Shown here: positions 1 through 6,180 of the stretch, piece by piece | Layout of the letters: each line of letters starts with the position of its first letter | How positions within the stretch are numbered: the stretch's first letter is position 1 | NCBI GenBank assembly: GCA_021799315.1 | Contig: JAJZAR010000010.1 | Span: 1-23,942, forward strand | Origin: Thermoplasmata archaeon | Lineage (GTDB): Archaea; Thermoplasmatota; Thermoplasmata; Thermoplasmatales; Thermoplasmataceae | Direction: 5' to 3' | Length of the DNA: 23,942 bases | Translations under genes and position numbers: made by a program | The notes under the pieces: model-generated | The model's input: only the letters and a program-made list of their open reading frames with translations | Databases searched by the model: none | Told to the model about the DNA's origin: nothing

Positions 1-618
1 GTTCTGAACAATCCTATTTGCGCTGTTGATTACTGAAACATTATTTGAACAGGCATTTGTAACATACAAATATTGATTTGCAGGATCATAGGCAACATCT
101 GTTGGTGCTGAGCCTACATTGATGTTCTGAACAATCCTATTTGCGCTGTTGATTACAGTGACATTATTAGAAATGCAATTTGCAACATACACATATTGAT
201 TTACAGGATCGAAGGCAATCGAAGCAGGTCTCGTGCCTACAGTGATGCTCTGAACAATCCTATTTGCACTGTTGATTACTGAGATGTTGTTAGAATCTAA
301 GTTTGCAACATACAAATATTGATTTACAGGATCGTATGCAATAAAATCCGGGAATGTACCTACAGTGATGCTCTGAACAACCTTGTATGTCATGCTGTTG
401 ATTACTGAAACATTATTTGAACCATAATTTGCAACATACACGTAATGATTTAAAGGATCGTATACCATTCGCACAGGTTCTGTACCGACTTTAACGCTAT
501 GAACAACAGATTCTGTTTTACTGTTGATTAATGAGACATTACCTGAACAGCAGTTTGAAACATACATGTATTGATTTGCAGGATCATATGCTGCTCCTAC
601 AGGCCTAAATACATTAAA
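1..618 (-). repeat. Tandem 123-126 bp in-gene repeats encoding propeller blades
   Basis: Five tandem units begin at about 1, 124, 247, 370 and 496, giving spacings of 123, 123, 123 and 126 bp. The first three share long runs of identical bases (for example around CTGAACAATCCTATTTG), and similarity drops towards the N-terminal blades. The array encodes the propeller blades. It is not CRISPR, because the units are contiguous, in frame and coding. Confidence 0.9.
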
Positions 619-864
619 GTTCTTCACAACATTTCCCTTCAGCAGAGAGTCGTTGCTGAGTACTAATGTGTATTTCACATAACCTGCATTTAAGGCTGCT
701 GAGTTACACAAGAATGGATTTGTTTGAGAAGGGTACTTAGTGCCGTTTGTATGGGCAGCTAAACCGCTGCCACCTGATCCATACATTGAAGAAAATGCCA
801 CAACGACAAATAGCATCACAATTACTAAGGATACGGCCTTTTTCCAGTTTAATTTGATTTTCAT
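1..864 (-). CDS. Secreted YVTN-repeat beta-propeller protein (partial, C-terminus outside window)
   Basis: The frame is open from an ATG at 864 down to base 1, so 288 residues are visible and the C-terminus lies outside. The protein starts with a Sec-type signal: basic residues (KIKLNWKK), then a hydrophobic stretch (VSLVIVMLFVVVAF) and a Gly/Ser/Ala segment. From about residue 85 there are five blades of 41-42 residues, each with a core like YDPVNQYLYVANxxSNNVSVINS. This is the YVTN/NHL beta-propeller signature (YncE-like, S-layer-associated proteins of archaea). Such proteins act outside the cell in adhesion, surface-layer structure or ligand binding; which one applies here is unknown. Single Cys or Cys-Cys positions occur in several blades. 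A TATA-like element at 886-895 lies about 25 bp upstream of the ATG, so the mRNA is probably leaderless. Confidence 0.88.
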   Translation of the reverse strand, partial: MKIKLNWKKAVSLVIVMLFVVVAFSSMYGSGGSGLAAHTNGTKYPSQTNPFLCNSAALNAGYVKYTLVLSNDSLLKGNVVKNFNVFRPVGAAYDPANQYMYVSNCCSGNVSLINSKTESVVHSVKVGTEPVRMVYDPLNHYVYVANYGSNNVSVINSMTYKVVQSITVGTFPDFIAYDPVNQYLYVANLDSNNISVINSANRIVQSITVGTRPASIAFDPVNQYVYVANCISNNVTVINSANRIVQNINVGSAPTDVAYDPANQYLYVTNACSNNVSVINSANRIVQN

Positions 865-1181
865 ATAAGTTATAATGTTAGCAGGTATATAAATATAATT
901 ATATGAGTTTCACAATGTTAACCTCTTGCTGATGGTTATCAAAAATGCAGCATAGTATAGAGAAAAAAAGCAAGTTTTTGTTCTTTTTGATTTATATTCT
1001 ACAGTTTTAAGCCCACCTTTGTCATTGTAATTTCACCTGAACTAGATCCTGATCCAACTATAGAAATACCGATCTTATCCAACATTTTTGCATTCATAAA
1101 TATTGTGCTCTTATGACATAAACCTTCTTTTTAACGCCGATATATGTGAGAATCCCTTTAAGTTTCAGATCTAAGGTAAAG
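865..1181. other. Intergenic stretch, no secure gene; one possible 32-codon ORF on minus strand
   Basis: Apart from the promoter at 884-897 nothing here is secure. On the minus strand 1097-999 reads ATG...TAG and gives a 32-residue peptide (MNAKMLDKIGISIVGSG..., ending TMTKVGLKL). It has no clear ribosome binding site. It could be a real micro-protein or the tail of a decayed gene; I do not recognise it. Confidence 0.3.
884..897 (-). promoter_or_regulatory. TATA-like promoter of the YVTN protein
   Basis: Read on the minus strand the segment is TTATATTTATATAC-like. Its centre is about 25 bp upstream of the ATG at 864, which suits a leaderless archaeal transcript. Confidence 0.45.
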
Positions 1182-1255
1182 CGGGCCCGCCGGGATTCGA
1201 ACCCGGGTCTTCGGCTTCGAAGGCCATCAGGATATCCTAGCTACCCCACGGGCCC
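1182..1255 (-). tRNA. tRNA-Arg(TCG)
   Basis: On the minus strand the 7-bp acceptor stem pairs 1249-1255 (GGGCCCG) with 1183-1189 (CGGGCCC), with G as discriminator. The T arm is at 1190-1206 with a TTCGAAT loop and a perfect CCGGG/CCCGG stem. The anticodon loop is CTTCGAA within GGC/GCC pairs, so the anticodon is TCG (arginine, CGA/CGG codons). There is no intron and the 3' CCA is not encoded. Length is 74 nt. Confidence 0.93.
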
Positions 1256-1547
1256 ACTGGGGAATATGTTTAAGGAAATTATACTTTACCACTTAACTTA
1301 AAAATGAATTCACAAAAGATGCAGAACAGATAGCAGGAAGTCAAATATCAACGAGCAATTGACAAAGTCTAAGAACAGTACGTAAGAAGTTGAATGAAGG
1401 GTTATAGTTACCGAATTCTTACATCTTATTAACTGAAATTATATCTCTCTCTTCACCATTTAGCCATAATTCGAAATGGGCATATACCGGTAAAAATTGG
1501 AAAGGTTAATATGATTAAATGTTTTTTGCAAAGTTGAGTAGTCTTAA
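1256..1547. other. Intergenic stretch with a degenerate coding trace
   Basis: On the plus strand about 1302-1406 reads as a short frame, EFTKDAEQIAGSQISTSN, then TGA, then QSLRTVRKKLNEGL and TAG in the same frame. It looks like the end of a broken gene beside the tRNA, but I do not recognise the family. AT-rich elements near 1507-1522 (TTAATATGATTAAATG) may hold the promoter of the Csl4 cluster. Confidence 0.3.
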
Positions 1548-2120
1548 ATGAAAGAGAAGAATATTGATTTTGTTATCCCTGGTGATCACTTGTCTTTTCC
1601 TGAAGAGTATCTTTCAGGCAAGAACACTTCGGAATCAGATTACAGAATCATATCTGTTTCTTATGGCGGTCTCAATAGAGACGAAAAAAGTTTAACCGTA
1701 TCAGTTGAACATAAGGATAAAGCTATCTTTATTGAAAACAATGATGTGGTTTATGGACAGGTTACAAAAAGTGATTCCAGACAAATTTCCATCTCTATAG
1801 TAGGAGTCGTAAAGGGTCATGAAGTACTCCATATTTTAGCAGAGGGTCACCTCAGAATGAATCACGATAGAAGATCAAATGAGAGGAATTTCAAACCAGT
1901 AATGATTGGGGATCTTTTGAGGGCTAGAGTCATAAGGGCAGGTCAATTTTCAGAACTCACAATAAATGGCGATGGATTGGGCATATTGAAATCAAGGTGC
2001 AGTAATTGCAGAGATGTTCTTATATTGAAGGATGGGTCCCTGTTTTGCGTTAACTGCAATAAATGGGAGGGGAGAAAAAATGCACCAGATTATGGAGCCC
2101 CTATTTTCGGAGAGAGATGA
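1548..2120 (+). CDS. csl4: Archaeal exosome RNA-binding subunit Csl4
   Basis: Csl4 forms part of the cap of the archaeal RNA exosome, binds RNA and DnaG, and helps feed RNA to the Rrp41/Rrp42 ring. The 190-residue length is typical. The N-terminal domain begins with the family motif VIPGDHL (residues 9-15). An S1-like OB fold covers about residues 64-143, with VVYGQVTKSDSRQISISI at its start. The C-terminal zinc ribbon has C151-x2-C154 and C167-x2-C170. No strong Shine-Dalgarno precedes the ATG; an AT-rich element about 25-35 bp upstream suggests a short or absent leader. Its last 41 bp overlap the next gene, which is followed at once by an Lsm gene, so all three are probably co-transcribed for RNA turnover. 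Confidence 0.9.
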   Translation: MKEKNIDFVIPGDHLSFPEEYLSGKNTSESDYRIISVSYGGLNRDEKSLTVSVEHKDKAIFIENNDVVYGQVTKSDSRQISISIVGVVKGHEVLHILAEGHLRMNHDRRSNERNFKPVMIGDLLRARVIRAGQFSELTINGDGLGILKSRCSNCRDVLILKDGSLFCVNCNKWEGRKNAPDYGAPIFGER

Positions 2121-2277
2121 AATGATGAAAGATCAGATAAATGTAAAAGAAATAGAGAAACTTAACAAAGATGTAGTGACACTGAGAAGAGAAGTAGATG
2201 ACATGAAGGATGTTATCAGAGGTCTCATTCAGTTTATAATGAGAAAAGAAGAAGTAGATGGAGAAGAATACAATTAA
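2080..2277 (+). CDS. Small helical/coiled-coil protein between Csl4 and Lsm
   Basis: This 65-residue frame starts at an ATG at 2080, preceded by a very good ribosome binding site (GGGAGGGGAG, 2065-2074). The ATG lies inside the 3' end of csl4 in another frame, a 41-bp overlap. The reading frame extends upstream to 2032 but the binding site favours 2080. The protein is highly charged, with a heptad-like middle (EIEKLNKDVVTLRREVDDMK), followed by a short hydrophobic turn (VIRGLIQFIM) and an acidic tail. This suggests a helical hairpin or dimerising coil. I recognise no family. The position between two RNA-processing genes suggests, as inference only, an accessory protein for the exosome or the Sm ring. 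Confidence 0.72.
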   Translation: MHQIMEPLFSERDEMMKDQINVKEIEKLNKDVVTLRREVDDMKDVIRGLIQFIMRKEEVDGEEYN

Positions 2278-2290
2278 GGTGAATAAAATT

Positions 2291-2506
2291 ATGATAATGC
2301 CTATGAAAATGTTGGAAGAAAGTTTGAACACGAGAATTGCAATTTTGATGAAGGATAACAGAGTCTTGGAAGGAACGCTCACCGGCTTTGATGAATATAT
2401 GAACATGGTAATGGGAGAAGCTGAGGAGAAGGGGAGCGAAATGAATAAAAAACTGGGAAGAGTCATAATAAGAGGCAGTAATGTCGTTAGAGTTTCCCCA
2501 CTCTGA
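2291..2506 (+). CDS. Sm-like (Lsm/SmAP) RNA-binding protein
   Basis: Archaeal Sm proteins form six- or seven-membered rings that bind U-rich RNA and take part in RNA maturation and turnover. The Sm1 motif is visible as RVLEGTLTGFDEYMNMVM and Sm2 as RVIIRGSNVVRVSP near the C-terminus, with the usual short linker. The ATG at 2291 gives 71 residues, the normal size, and lies 8 bp after GGTGA (2278-2282), which follows the upstream stop directly. A longer version starting at 2258 would add 11 residues and overlap the preceding gene, and is less likely. The gene is last in the Csl4 cluster; convergent genes follow. Confidence 0.9.
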   Translation: MIMPMKMLEESLNTRIAILMKDNRVLEGTLTGFDEYMNMVMGEAEEKGSEMNKKLGRVIIRGSNVVRVSPL

Positions 2507-2689
2507 ATTACTGATTAGTATTACTAGGCCTTCACGTACAACTACAATTAATGGCTTCTTTTGGCATTATTCTCTATAATCTTTTTTTACCAAACTACTT
2601 GTAGATGAGTTTGCGTTCATACAGTGCAGATCCATATATAATATAAGTTAAATCTACTTAGATTAGAATGTAGAGAAGAATTATTCAAA
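2507..2689. terminator. Intergenic region between convergent genes, T-rich
   Basis: This 183-bp gap separates two convergent genes. It has a plus-strand T run near 2581-2588 (CTTTTTTTACC), which would suit an archaeal U-tract terminator for the Lsm transcript. No hairpin is convincing. Confidence 0.35.
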
Positions 2690-3097
2690 CTATGTCAGCA
2701 TGTCAGAAATGAAATCTATGAGTTCCTTAATTGATTCAGAGTAATCATTGTATATTTCTTTGAATCCTTCAAGGTCCATTGAGGATTCATAACTATAGCC
2801 AGCATTCCCTCTCATTCTTACCACACGATCGAATCGGTCAAGATAATCTTCGAGTTTTGAAGCTTTATCGACTGGTACGATTTGGGTATCATGAATTAAT
2901 GTGCGGATTATCCTCGATAGATTGTGTATCTTGGGAGCATCGTAGTGTTTCTCGATAAGTAAACTCTTGAGTGCTACTCCTCCAGCCATTTCCAGTTCAT
3001 ACACTGCAATATCATAGGCTCCCAACTTGTATGATGAATTTGAGCTTGAAAACCATCGGTATGAACTTTGCAAGGCTCTTCTCGCTATAGTGTCCAA
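2690..3097 (-). CDS. HEPN-domain protein (putative toxin of a MNT/HEPN module)
   Basis: This 135-residue all-helical protein is encoded just after, and overlapping by 13 bp, a minimal nucleotidyltransferase, the standard arrangement of HEPN/MNT (HepT/MntA, type VII) toxin-antitoxin systems. HEPN toxins are RNases that the MNT partner silences, in known cases by AMPylation. The protein has the usual helices (SSYKLGAYDIAVYELEMAGGV; LEDYLDRFDRVVRMRG) and the NAGYSYES segment, which resembles the RYPNAGY stretch of the archaeal HEPN branch. The RNase motif RxxxxH is not visible: R91, R94 and R96 have no His after them (residues 91-103), so activity is uncertain. It starts with TTG at 3097, supported by GAGGT six bases upstream. 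Confidence 0.78.
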   Translation of the reverse strand: MDTIARRALQSSYRWFSSSNSSYKLGAYDIAVYELEMAGGVALKSLLIEKHYDAPKIHNLSRIIRTLIHDTQIVPVDKASKLEDYLDRFDRVVRMRGNAGYSYESSMDLEGFKEIYNDYSESIKELIDFISDMLT

Positions 3098-3666
3098 TTT
3101 AAAACCTCGGTTGAATCAATAATGCTGCTTCTACTTTTGATGCTCATGATCCACTTGAAGAATTGAGAAATTACAGATTTTCTCTCAAAGAGCAGTATCC
3201 CATCCCTTAATATGCTTAAGTATATAGGTTTGAAAACTTTCAAATCTTCATAGGGAACTATGAATGGTTCAATATCGGAAAAATAGCCAGATGAACCCAT
3301 ATCATTTCTGGCCTTCTTGACTTCCTGGTCATGCGAGAATATACTTTTGTATGCTTCTACCTTTTCCCCATTGTAGACTATTAAGATATCTATATCACTA
3401 TATTTTGTCTGGTTACCTCTGGAATAAGAACCAAAAAGGACAATTCCAAGTACTCTCTCATCCACAGATATTCTCACCACAAACTCGTTAATATATTCTC
3501 TGACTGATTCGGGGAGCTCATCAAGCCTGAGTGCACCACGCATGTAATATCTTATGGTTTCCGCTACGCTAAATGAGTGATCAAACTTCTTACGCAGGAC
3601 CCTTTTGGCTCGTCCAATTAGTAGGTGTGTCTCCTCATCAATAAGAGTCTGCCGATATTTAGTCAT
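3085..3666 (-). CDS. MNT-type nucleotidyltransferase with extra N-terminal domain (putative antitoxin)
   Basis: The minimal nucleotidyltransferase core is clear: GSYSRG (79-84) followed by SDIDILIV with the metal-binding pair D91 and D93; D131 or E133 may be the third acidic residue. Unlike most MntA proteins it has about 65 additional N-terminal residues. These are basic, with RAKRVLRKKFDHSFSVAETI and then a helix (YYMRGAL), and look like a ribbon-helix-helix or short helix-turn-helix DNA-binding unit. The HEPN gene overlaps its 3' end. By analogy with type VII systems it would adenylylate or otherwise neutralise the HEPN protein; the N-terminal segment would let it also repress the operon. 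A perfect palindrome begins 3 bp upstream of its ATG. Confidence 0.82.
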   Translation of the reverse strand: MTKYRQTLIDEETHLLIGRAKRVLRKKFDHSFSVAETIRYYMRGALRLDELPESVREYINEFVVRISVDERVLGIVLFGSYSRGNQTKYSDIDILIVYNGEKVEAYKSIFSHDQEVKKARNDMGSSGYFSDIEPFIVPYEDLKVFKPIYLSILRDGILLFERKSVISQFFKWIMSIKSRSSIIDSTEVLNWTL

Positions 3667-3669
3667 AAA

Positions 3670-3694
3670 ATATGTATATCATAAGTATACATAT
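3670..3694 (-). promoter_or_regulatory. Perfect palindrome overlapping the TA promoter (candidate operator)
   Basis: ATATGTATA (3670-3678) and TATACATAT (3686-3694) are exact inverted copies separated by 7 bp. The distal arm lies 20-28 bp upstream of the ATG at 3666, where the TATA box of a leaderless archaeal transcript belongs. A dimeric repressor bound here would block TBP or the polymerase. The N-terminal domain of the nucleotidyltransferase is the obvious candidate. Confidence 0.6.
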
Positions 3695-4306
3695 ATTTTG
3701 TCTTAGACTTTATCTACTGCTCTTATACATAATATTTTTTGAGTTACCCCCTATTCCCCAATATTATTGCGAACATTTAAAACCAAGCCTATTACATAAC
3801 TAAAGTGTTTTGCACAATTCAATATGCATGGGCCCTCCCCATGGTGTTATAATACTACAACTCAAAATATGGAATTTCAGGATAGATTAAAGTTATAATA
3901 TAAAGAAAAATACTCTGGCAATCACTAATAAAACTGTAACCTTCTGCTACATATATTGCTACATGATGTCATTGTTAAGAGCCGATCTTAAGAATGGACT
4001 TTGTCAAATCTTCGTCGATATTTGGCTGTATTTTCAGATCTGCCTGACTGTGAATCTATCCTGATCACTATAGCCAACAGGCATTCTCTTTCCTATGGAG
4101 AAAATCATAGTATCTGCCATACTGATCGGTTTCCACTGCACATGGACAGAAAAAGATACTTTATGTGACGCATGTCATATGATGCAAAGATGCATATGCA
4201 CTGTTTCATGATTTCTGTTGCTATTGAGGAATCTGTGAATTTTTAACTAAGAGTTGACACCCTCTAAGAATGTAAAGGTTTATGTAATATATAAGAATAT
4301 TTGGGC
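3695..4306. other. Gene-poor region with decayed coding traces and a short inverted repeat
   Basis: About 600 bp carry no intact gene. A 17-bp inverted repeat (CATGGG-ccctc-CCCATG) lies at 3827-3843. On the minus strand between about 4155 and 3975 two short frames in different phases read like fragments of one protein: ...MADTMIFSIGKRMPVGYSDQ... and DLKIQPNIDEDLTKSILKIG then stop. They suggest a frameshifted remnant but I cannot name it. An AT-rich TATA-like element at 4280-4292 (TTTATGTAATATATAAG) lies about 20-25 bp before the next ATG. Confidence 0.4.
4278..4292 (+). promoter_or_regulatory. TATA-like promoter of the 4307 gene pair
   Basis: GTTTATGTAATATATAAG ends about 14 bp before the ATG at 4307, with its centre near -22. 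No Shine-Dalgarno lies between, so the mRNA is probably leaderless. Confidence 0.5.
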
Positions 4307-4624
4307 ATGCCTTTGGAAAGAAGGAAAGATATTAACAAGATAATAGCTGCTCGCAGAGAAAGCAGTAATCTTCGAAATATTCCTGATATTCTAGTTCCAC
4401 TGTGGCAGGTTAAAATAAGAGAGAGATTTGGGATAGATGTTGACAGAGAGATTGCCAAATACATTGTTTTGGCTGCTCATGAAGAAGGTACATGGAAAAA
4501 GCAAAGAGCCATAAGAAAAATACAATCTCTTCTCAACGAAAGAGGTATCTCTGTTGATAATTCCCAAAAAATGGCCGCGGACTTTATTAGAATGGCTATT
4601 AGTGGAAAGGGAACAGAAGAGTGA
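4307..4624 (+). CDS. Conserved-looking 105-aa basic helical protein, function unknown
   Basis: I do not recognise this family. The protein is 105 residues, rich in Arg, Lys, Glu and Ile, without cysteine, signal or membrane segment. The N-terminus is strongly basic (PLERRKDINKIIAARRESS) and the rest looks all-helical. The ATG at 4307 is chosen because it follows a TATA-like element at leaderless distance; an in-frame TTG at 4301 is possible but unsupported. Its TGA overlaps the GTG of the METTL5-like methyltransferase (GTGA, 4621-4624), so the two are translationally coupled. The human METTL5 needs the small partner TRMT112; this protein is not a Trm112 (which is a zinc-binding family) but could serve as a different partner or RNA-binding subunit. 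That is inference from position only. Confidence 0.75.
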   Translation: MPLERRKDINKIIAARRESSNLRNIPDILVPLWQVKIRERFGIDVDREIAKYIVLAAHEEGTWKKQRAIRKIQSLLNERGISVDNSQKMAADFIRMAISGKGTEE

Positions 4625-5220
4625 GTTTTCCAGCAAAAAAAGATCTGGAAATACAATTAAGCAAATTAAGTTCTTTTCATAACCCCAAGAATTCTCTGGA
4701 ACAATATTCCACTGATCCTGTTCTGGCGGCATATGTTATAAATTTAGCTTTTCAGAGAGGAGATATTCAGGGGAAAAATGTAATTGATCTCGGAACTGGC
4801 ACGGGAACGCTAAGTTATGGTGCTCTCTATTTTGAATGCAAGGAGCTTACAGCAGTAGAGGTGGATGAGGATCAGAGATCAGTTCTTGAGAAAAATCTGG
4901 AAAAATTCAGCAATAAAAAACTTATATTTGGCAATGTTGCCTCCATTTCGGGAACATGGGACACGGTGTTATGCAATGGACCCTTTGGGTCAGTCGTGAA
5001 GGATGCCGATTTACCTTTCCTTGAGAAGGCATTTTCACTGGGAAAGGTTGTTTACCTCATACATAACTGGAAAGCAAAGGATTTCATTGTTTCCTATGCA
5101 AGTCGGAGATGTACCGAGTTCAGTTATGAACGAAGAACGCTGAATATTCCAAGAATATACGGACACCATGAAAAGGATAGAATGAATATTGATGTTCTAT
5201 TTCTTGTTGGTAGAATCTGA
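4621..5220 (+). CDS. METTL5-like (COG2263) class I SAM-dependent RNA methyltransferase
   Basis: This Rossmann-fold methyltransferase resembles the predicted RNA methylases of COG2263, the archaeal relatives of METTL5, which makes m6A in small-subunit rRNA. The N-terminal family motif LEQYSTDPVLAAYVI (26-40) is present, then the SAM-binding motif DLGTGTGTL (56-64), the acidic end of beta 2 (VEVD, 79-82) and the catalytic motif NGPFGS (119-124). Family members usually have NPPFG, so the second residue is changed from Pro to Gly; the Asn, third Pro and Phe that position the target base remain. The 199-residue length is typical. It starts with GTG and overlaps the previous gene by 4 bp. Its last 24 bp overlap a small gene on the other strand. 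Confidence 0.87.
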   Translation: MSFPAKKDLEIQLSKLSSFHNPKNSLEQYSTDPVLAAYVINLAFQRGDIQGKNVIDLGTGTGTLSYGALYFECKELTAVEVDEDQRSVLEKNLEKFSNKKLIFGNVASISGTWDTVLCNGPFGSVVKDADLPFLEKAFSLGKVVYLIHNWKAKDFIVSYASRRCTEFSYERRTLNIPRIYGHHEKDRMNIDVLFLVGRI

Positions 5221-5349
5221 TTCTTCCTGAATTTTCTTGTAATCGTTAAACTGCTTTTCCTTTCCAGACATATATTTCTTTGTGACATCTACCCAGACAA
5301 AGAAACATCCGTCAAATATACCCTCCTGATCCTCAGGGATTTCACTCAT
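5197..5349 (-). CDS. Small 50-aa protein downstream of dienelactone hydrolase
   Basis: The minus strand reads ATG at 5349 to TAG at 5197, 50 residues: acidic start (SEIPEDQEG), an aromatic core (FDGCFFVWVDVTKKYM) and a basic, hydrophilic tail ending in NKK. The ATG overlaps the end of the dienelactone hydrolase gene by 8 bp and has GAGGT six bases upstream, inside that gene. Both points favour a real translated gene. I recognise no family. It converges with and overlaps the methyltransferase gene by 24 bp. It may work with the hydrolase or simply share its transcript. Confidence 0.55.
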   Translation of the reverse strand: MSEIPEDQEGIFDGCFFVWVDVTKKYMSGKEKQFNDYKKIQEESDSTNKK

Positions 5350-6136
5350 GTAGATACCTCTCATAGAATTGTTTTACCATATCCCATGATATTTCAGAAG
5401 CCTTCTCGTTGTAACTCATACCTGTGTGATTGAAATATGCATGATAGGCTCCGGGAAAAAGCTTCATTTGGAAATTAGTCTTGTTATTTATGACCTGTTC
5501 CAATACAGAGGGCAGAGTTGCATTTATGCCACTGTCCTCGCCTGCATAGAGTCCAAAGACAGCTCCCTTGATCTTAGAAATATCTTCAATCTTCCTCGGA
5601 CTTGCCCCGTAGAATATTACAGATGCATCGAAATGAACCATGGTTGAAAGTTGAAAGGCAAGACCGCCTCCCATGCAGAATCCAACTATCCCTTTCTTTG
5701 GAGAGGAGCCCATATGACCCTTATACAGTGAATCCAGATCATCAATCATTCTCTTCTCCATCTCCTCTCTCTTTTGAGAAACGTACTCAAATATCTTCTT
5801 GCTGGTTGGAGAAAGCTTTGCCATTACTTCCTCTATGGCCTTTGGATCTCTTCTCTTCTCTGGAGGTAGAGACCACATGGGCCTCATAGCATCCATTATG
5901 TTACTTTCTGTGAAGAGTTCCTTGTCGCCTGGGCGCGAATAAAGATCTGGAGCTATTGTGTTGTATCCAAGTTCAGAGACCCTGCGAGAAAAAGAACGAA
6001 TAAACTCAGTGAGTCCCCAAATTTCAGATACGACCATGATCGTGGGCGCCTTTTCATCCACTTGTACCTTGAAATAGTCTAACTTATTTCCATCCTTGGC
6101 TTCAAATTTTTCCATAGATTCCTTAGCTTTTGCCAT
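5342..6136 (-). CDS. Dienelactone hydrolase family protein
   Basis: This is a 264-residue alpha/beta hydrolase of the dienelactone hydrolase family, which cleaves ester or lactone bonds with a Cys-Asp-His triad. The visible triad is C154 in GFCMGGG, D201 in GEDSGI and H232 in PGAYHAYF; E38 in SEIWG matches the Glu that interacts with the Cys in the Pseudomonas enzyme. Residues 95-140 form an inserted helical lid richer in charge than in the classic enzyme. The true substrate is unknown, as most family members are not in chloroaromatic pathways. No ribosome binding site is close to the ATG; an AT-rich box (AAAATTTTAATG, 6158-6169) about 25 bp upstream suggests its own leaderless transcript, although argF ends only 44 bp upstream. 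Confidence 0.88.
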   Translation of the reverse strand: MAKAKESMEKFEAKDGNKLDYFKVQVDEKAPTIMVVSEIWGLTEFIRSFSRRVSELGYNTIAPDLYSRPGDKELFTESNIMDAMRPMWSLPPEKRRDPKAIEEVMAKLSPTSKKIFEYVSQKREEMEKRMIDDLDSLYKGHMGSSPKKGIVGFCMGGGLAFQLSTMVHFDASVIFYGASPRKIEDISKIKGAVFGLYAGEDSGINATLPSVLEQVINNKTNFQMKLFPGAYHAYFNHTGMSYNEKASEISWDMVKQFYERYLHE

Positions 6137-6180
6137 AAGAACCCATGATACTTGCGCATTAAAATTTTTTGATCAAAGGG

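Noticed and set aside
1..618. Regularly spaced repeats that could be taken for a CRISPR array
   Set aside because: Units are 123-126 bp, contiguous, in frame and encode YVTN blades; there are no short repeats alternating with unique spacers.
2032..2079. Upstream extension of the small coiled-coil protein to 2032
   Set aside because: The strong GGGAGGGGAG site at 2065-2074 points to the ATG at 2080, and the extension would only translate the csl4 zinc-ribbon region in another frame.
2101..2466. 121-codon minus-strand frame opposite the small protein and Lsm genes
   Set aside because: It lies opposite two well-supported genes, has low-complexity Phe/Ile/Ser content and no ribosome binding site.
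3827..3843. CATGGG-ccctc-CCCATG hairpin as a terminator or operator
   Set aside because: No gene end or promoter is adjacent and no T run follows, so no function can be assigned.
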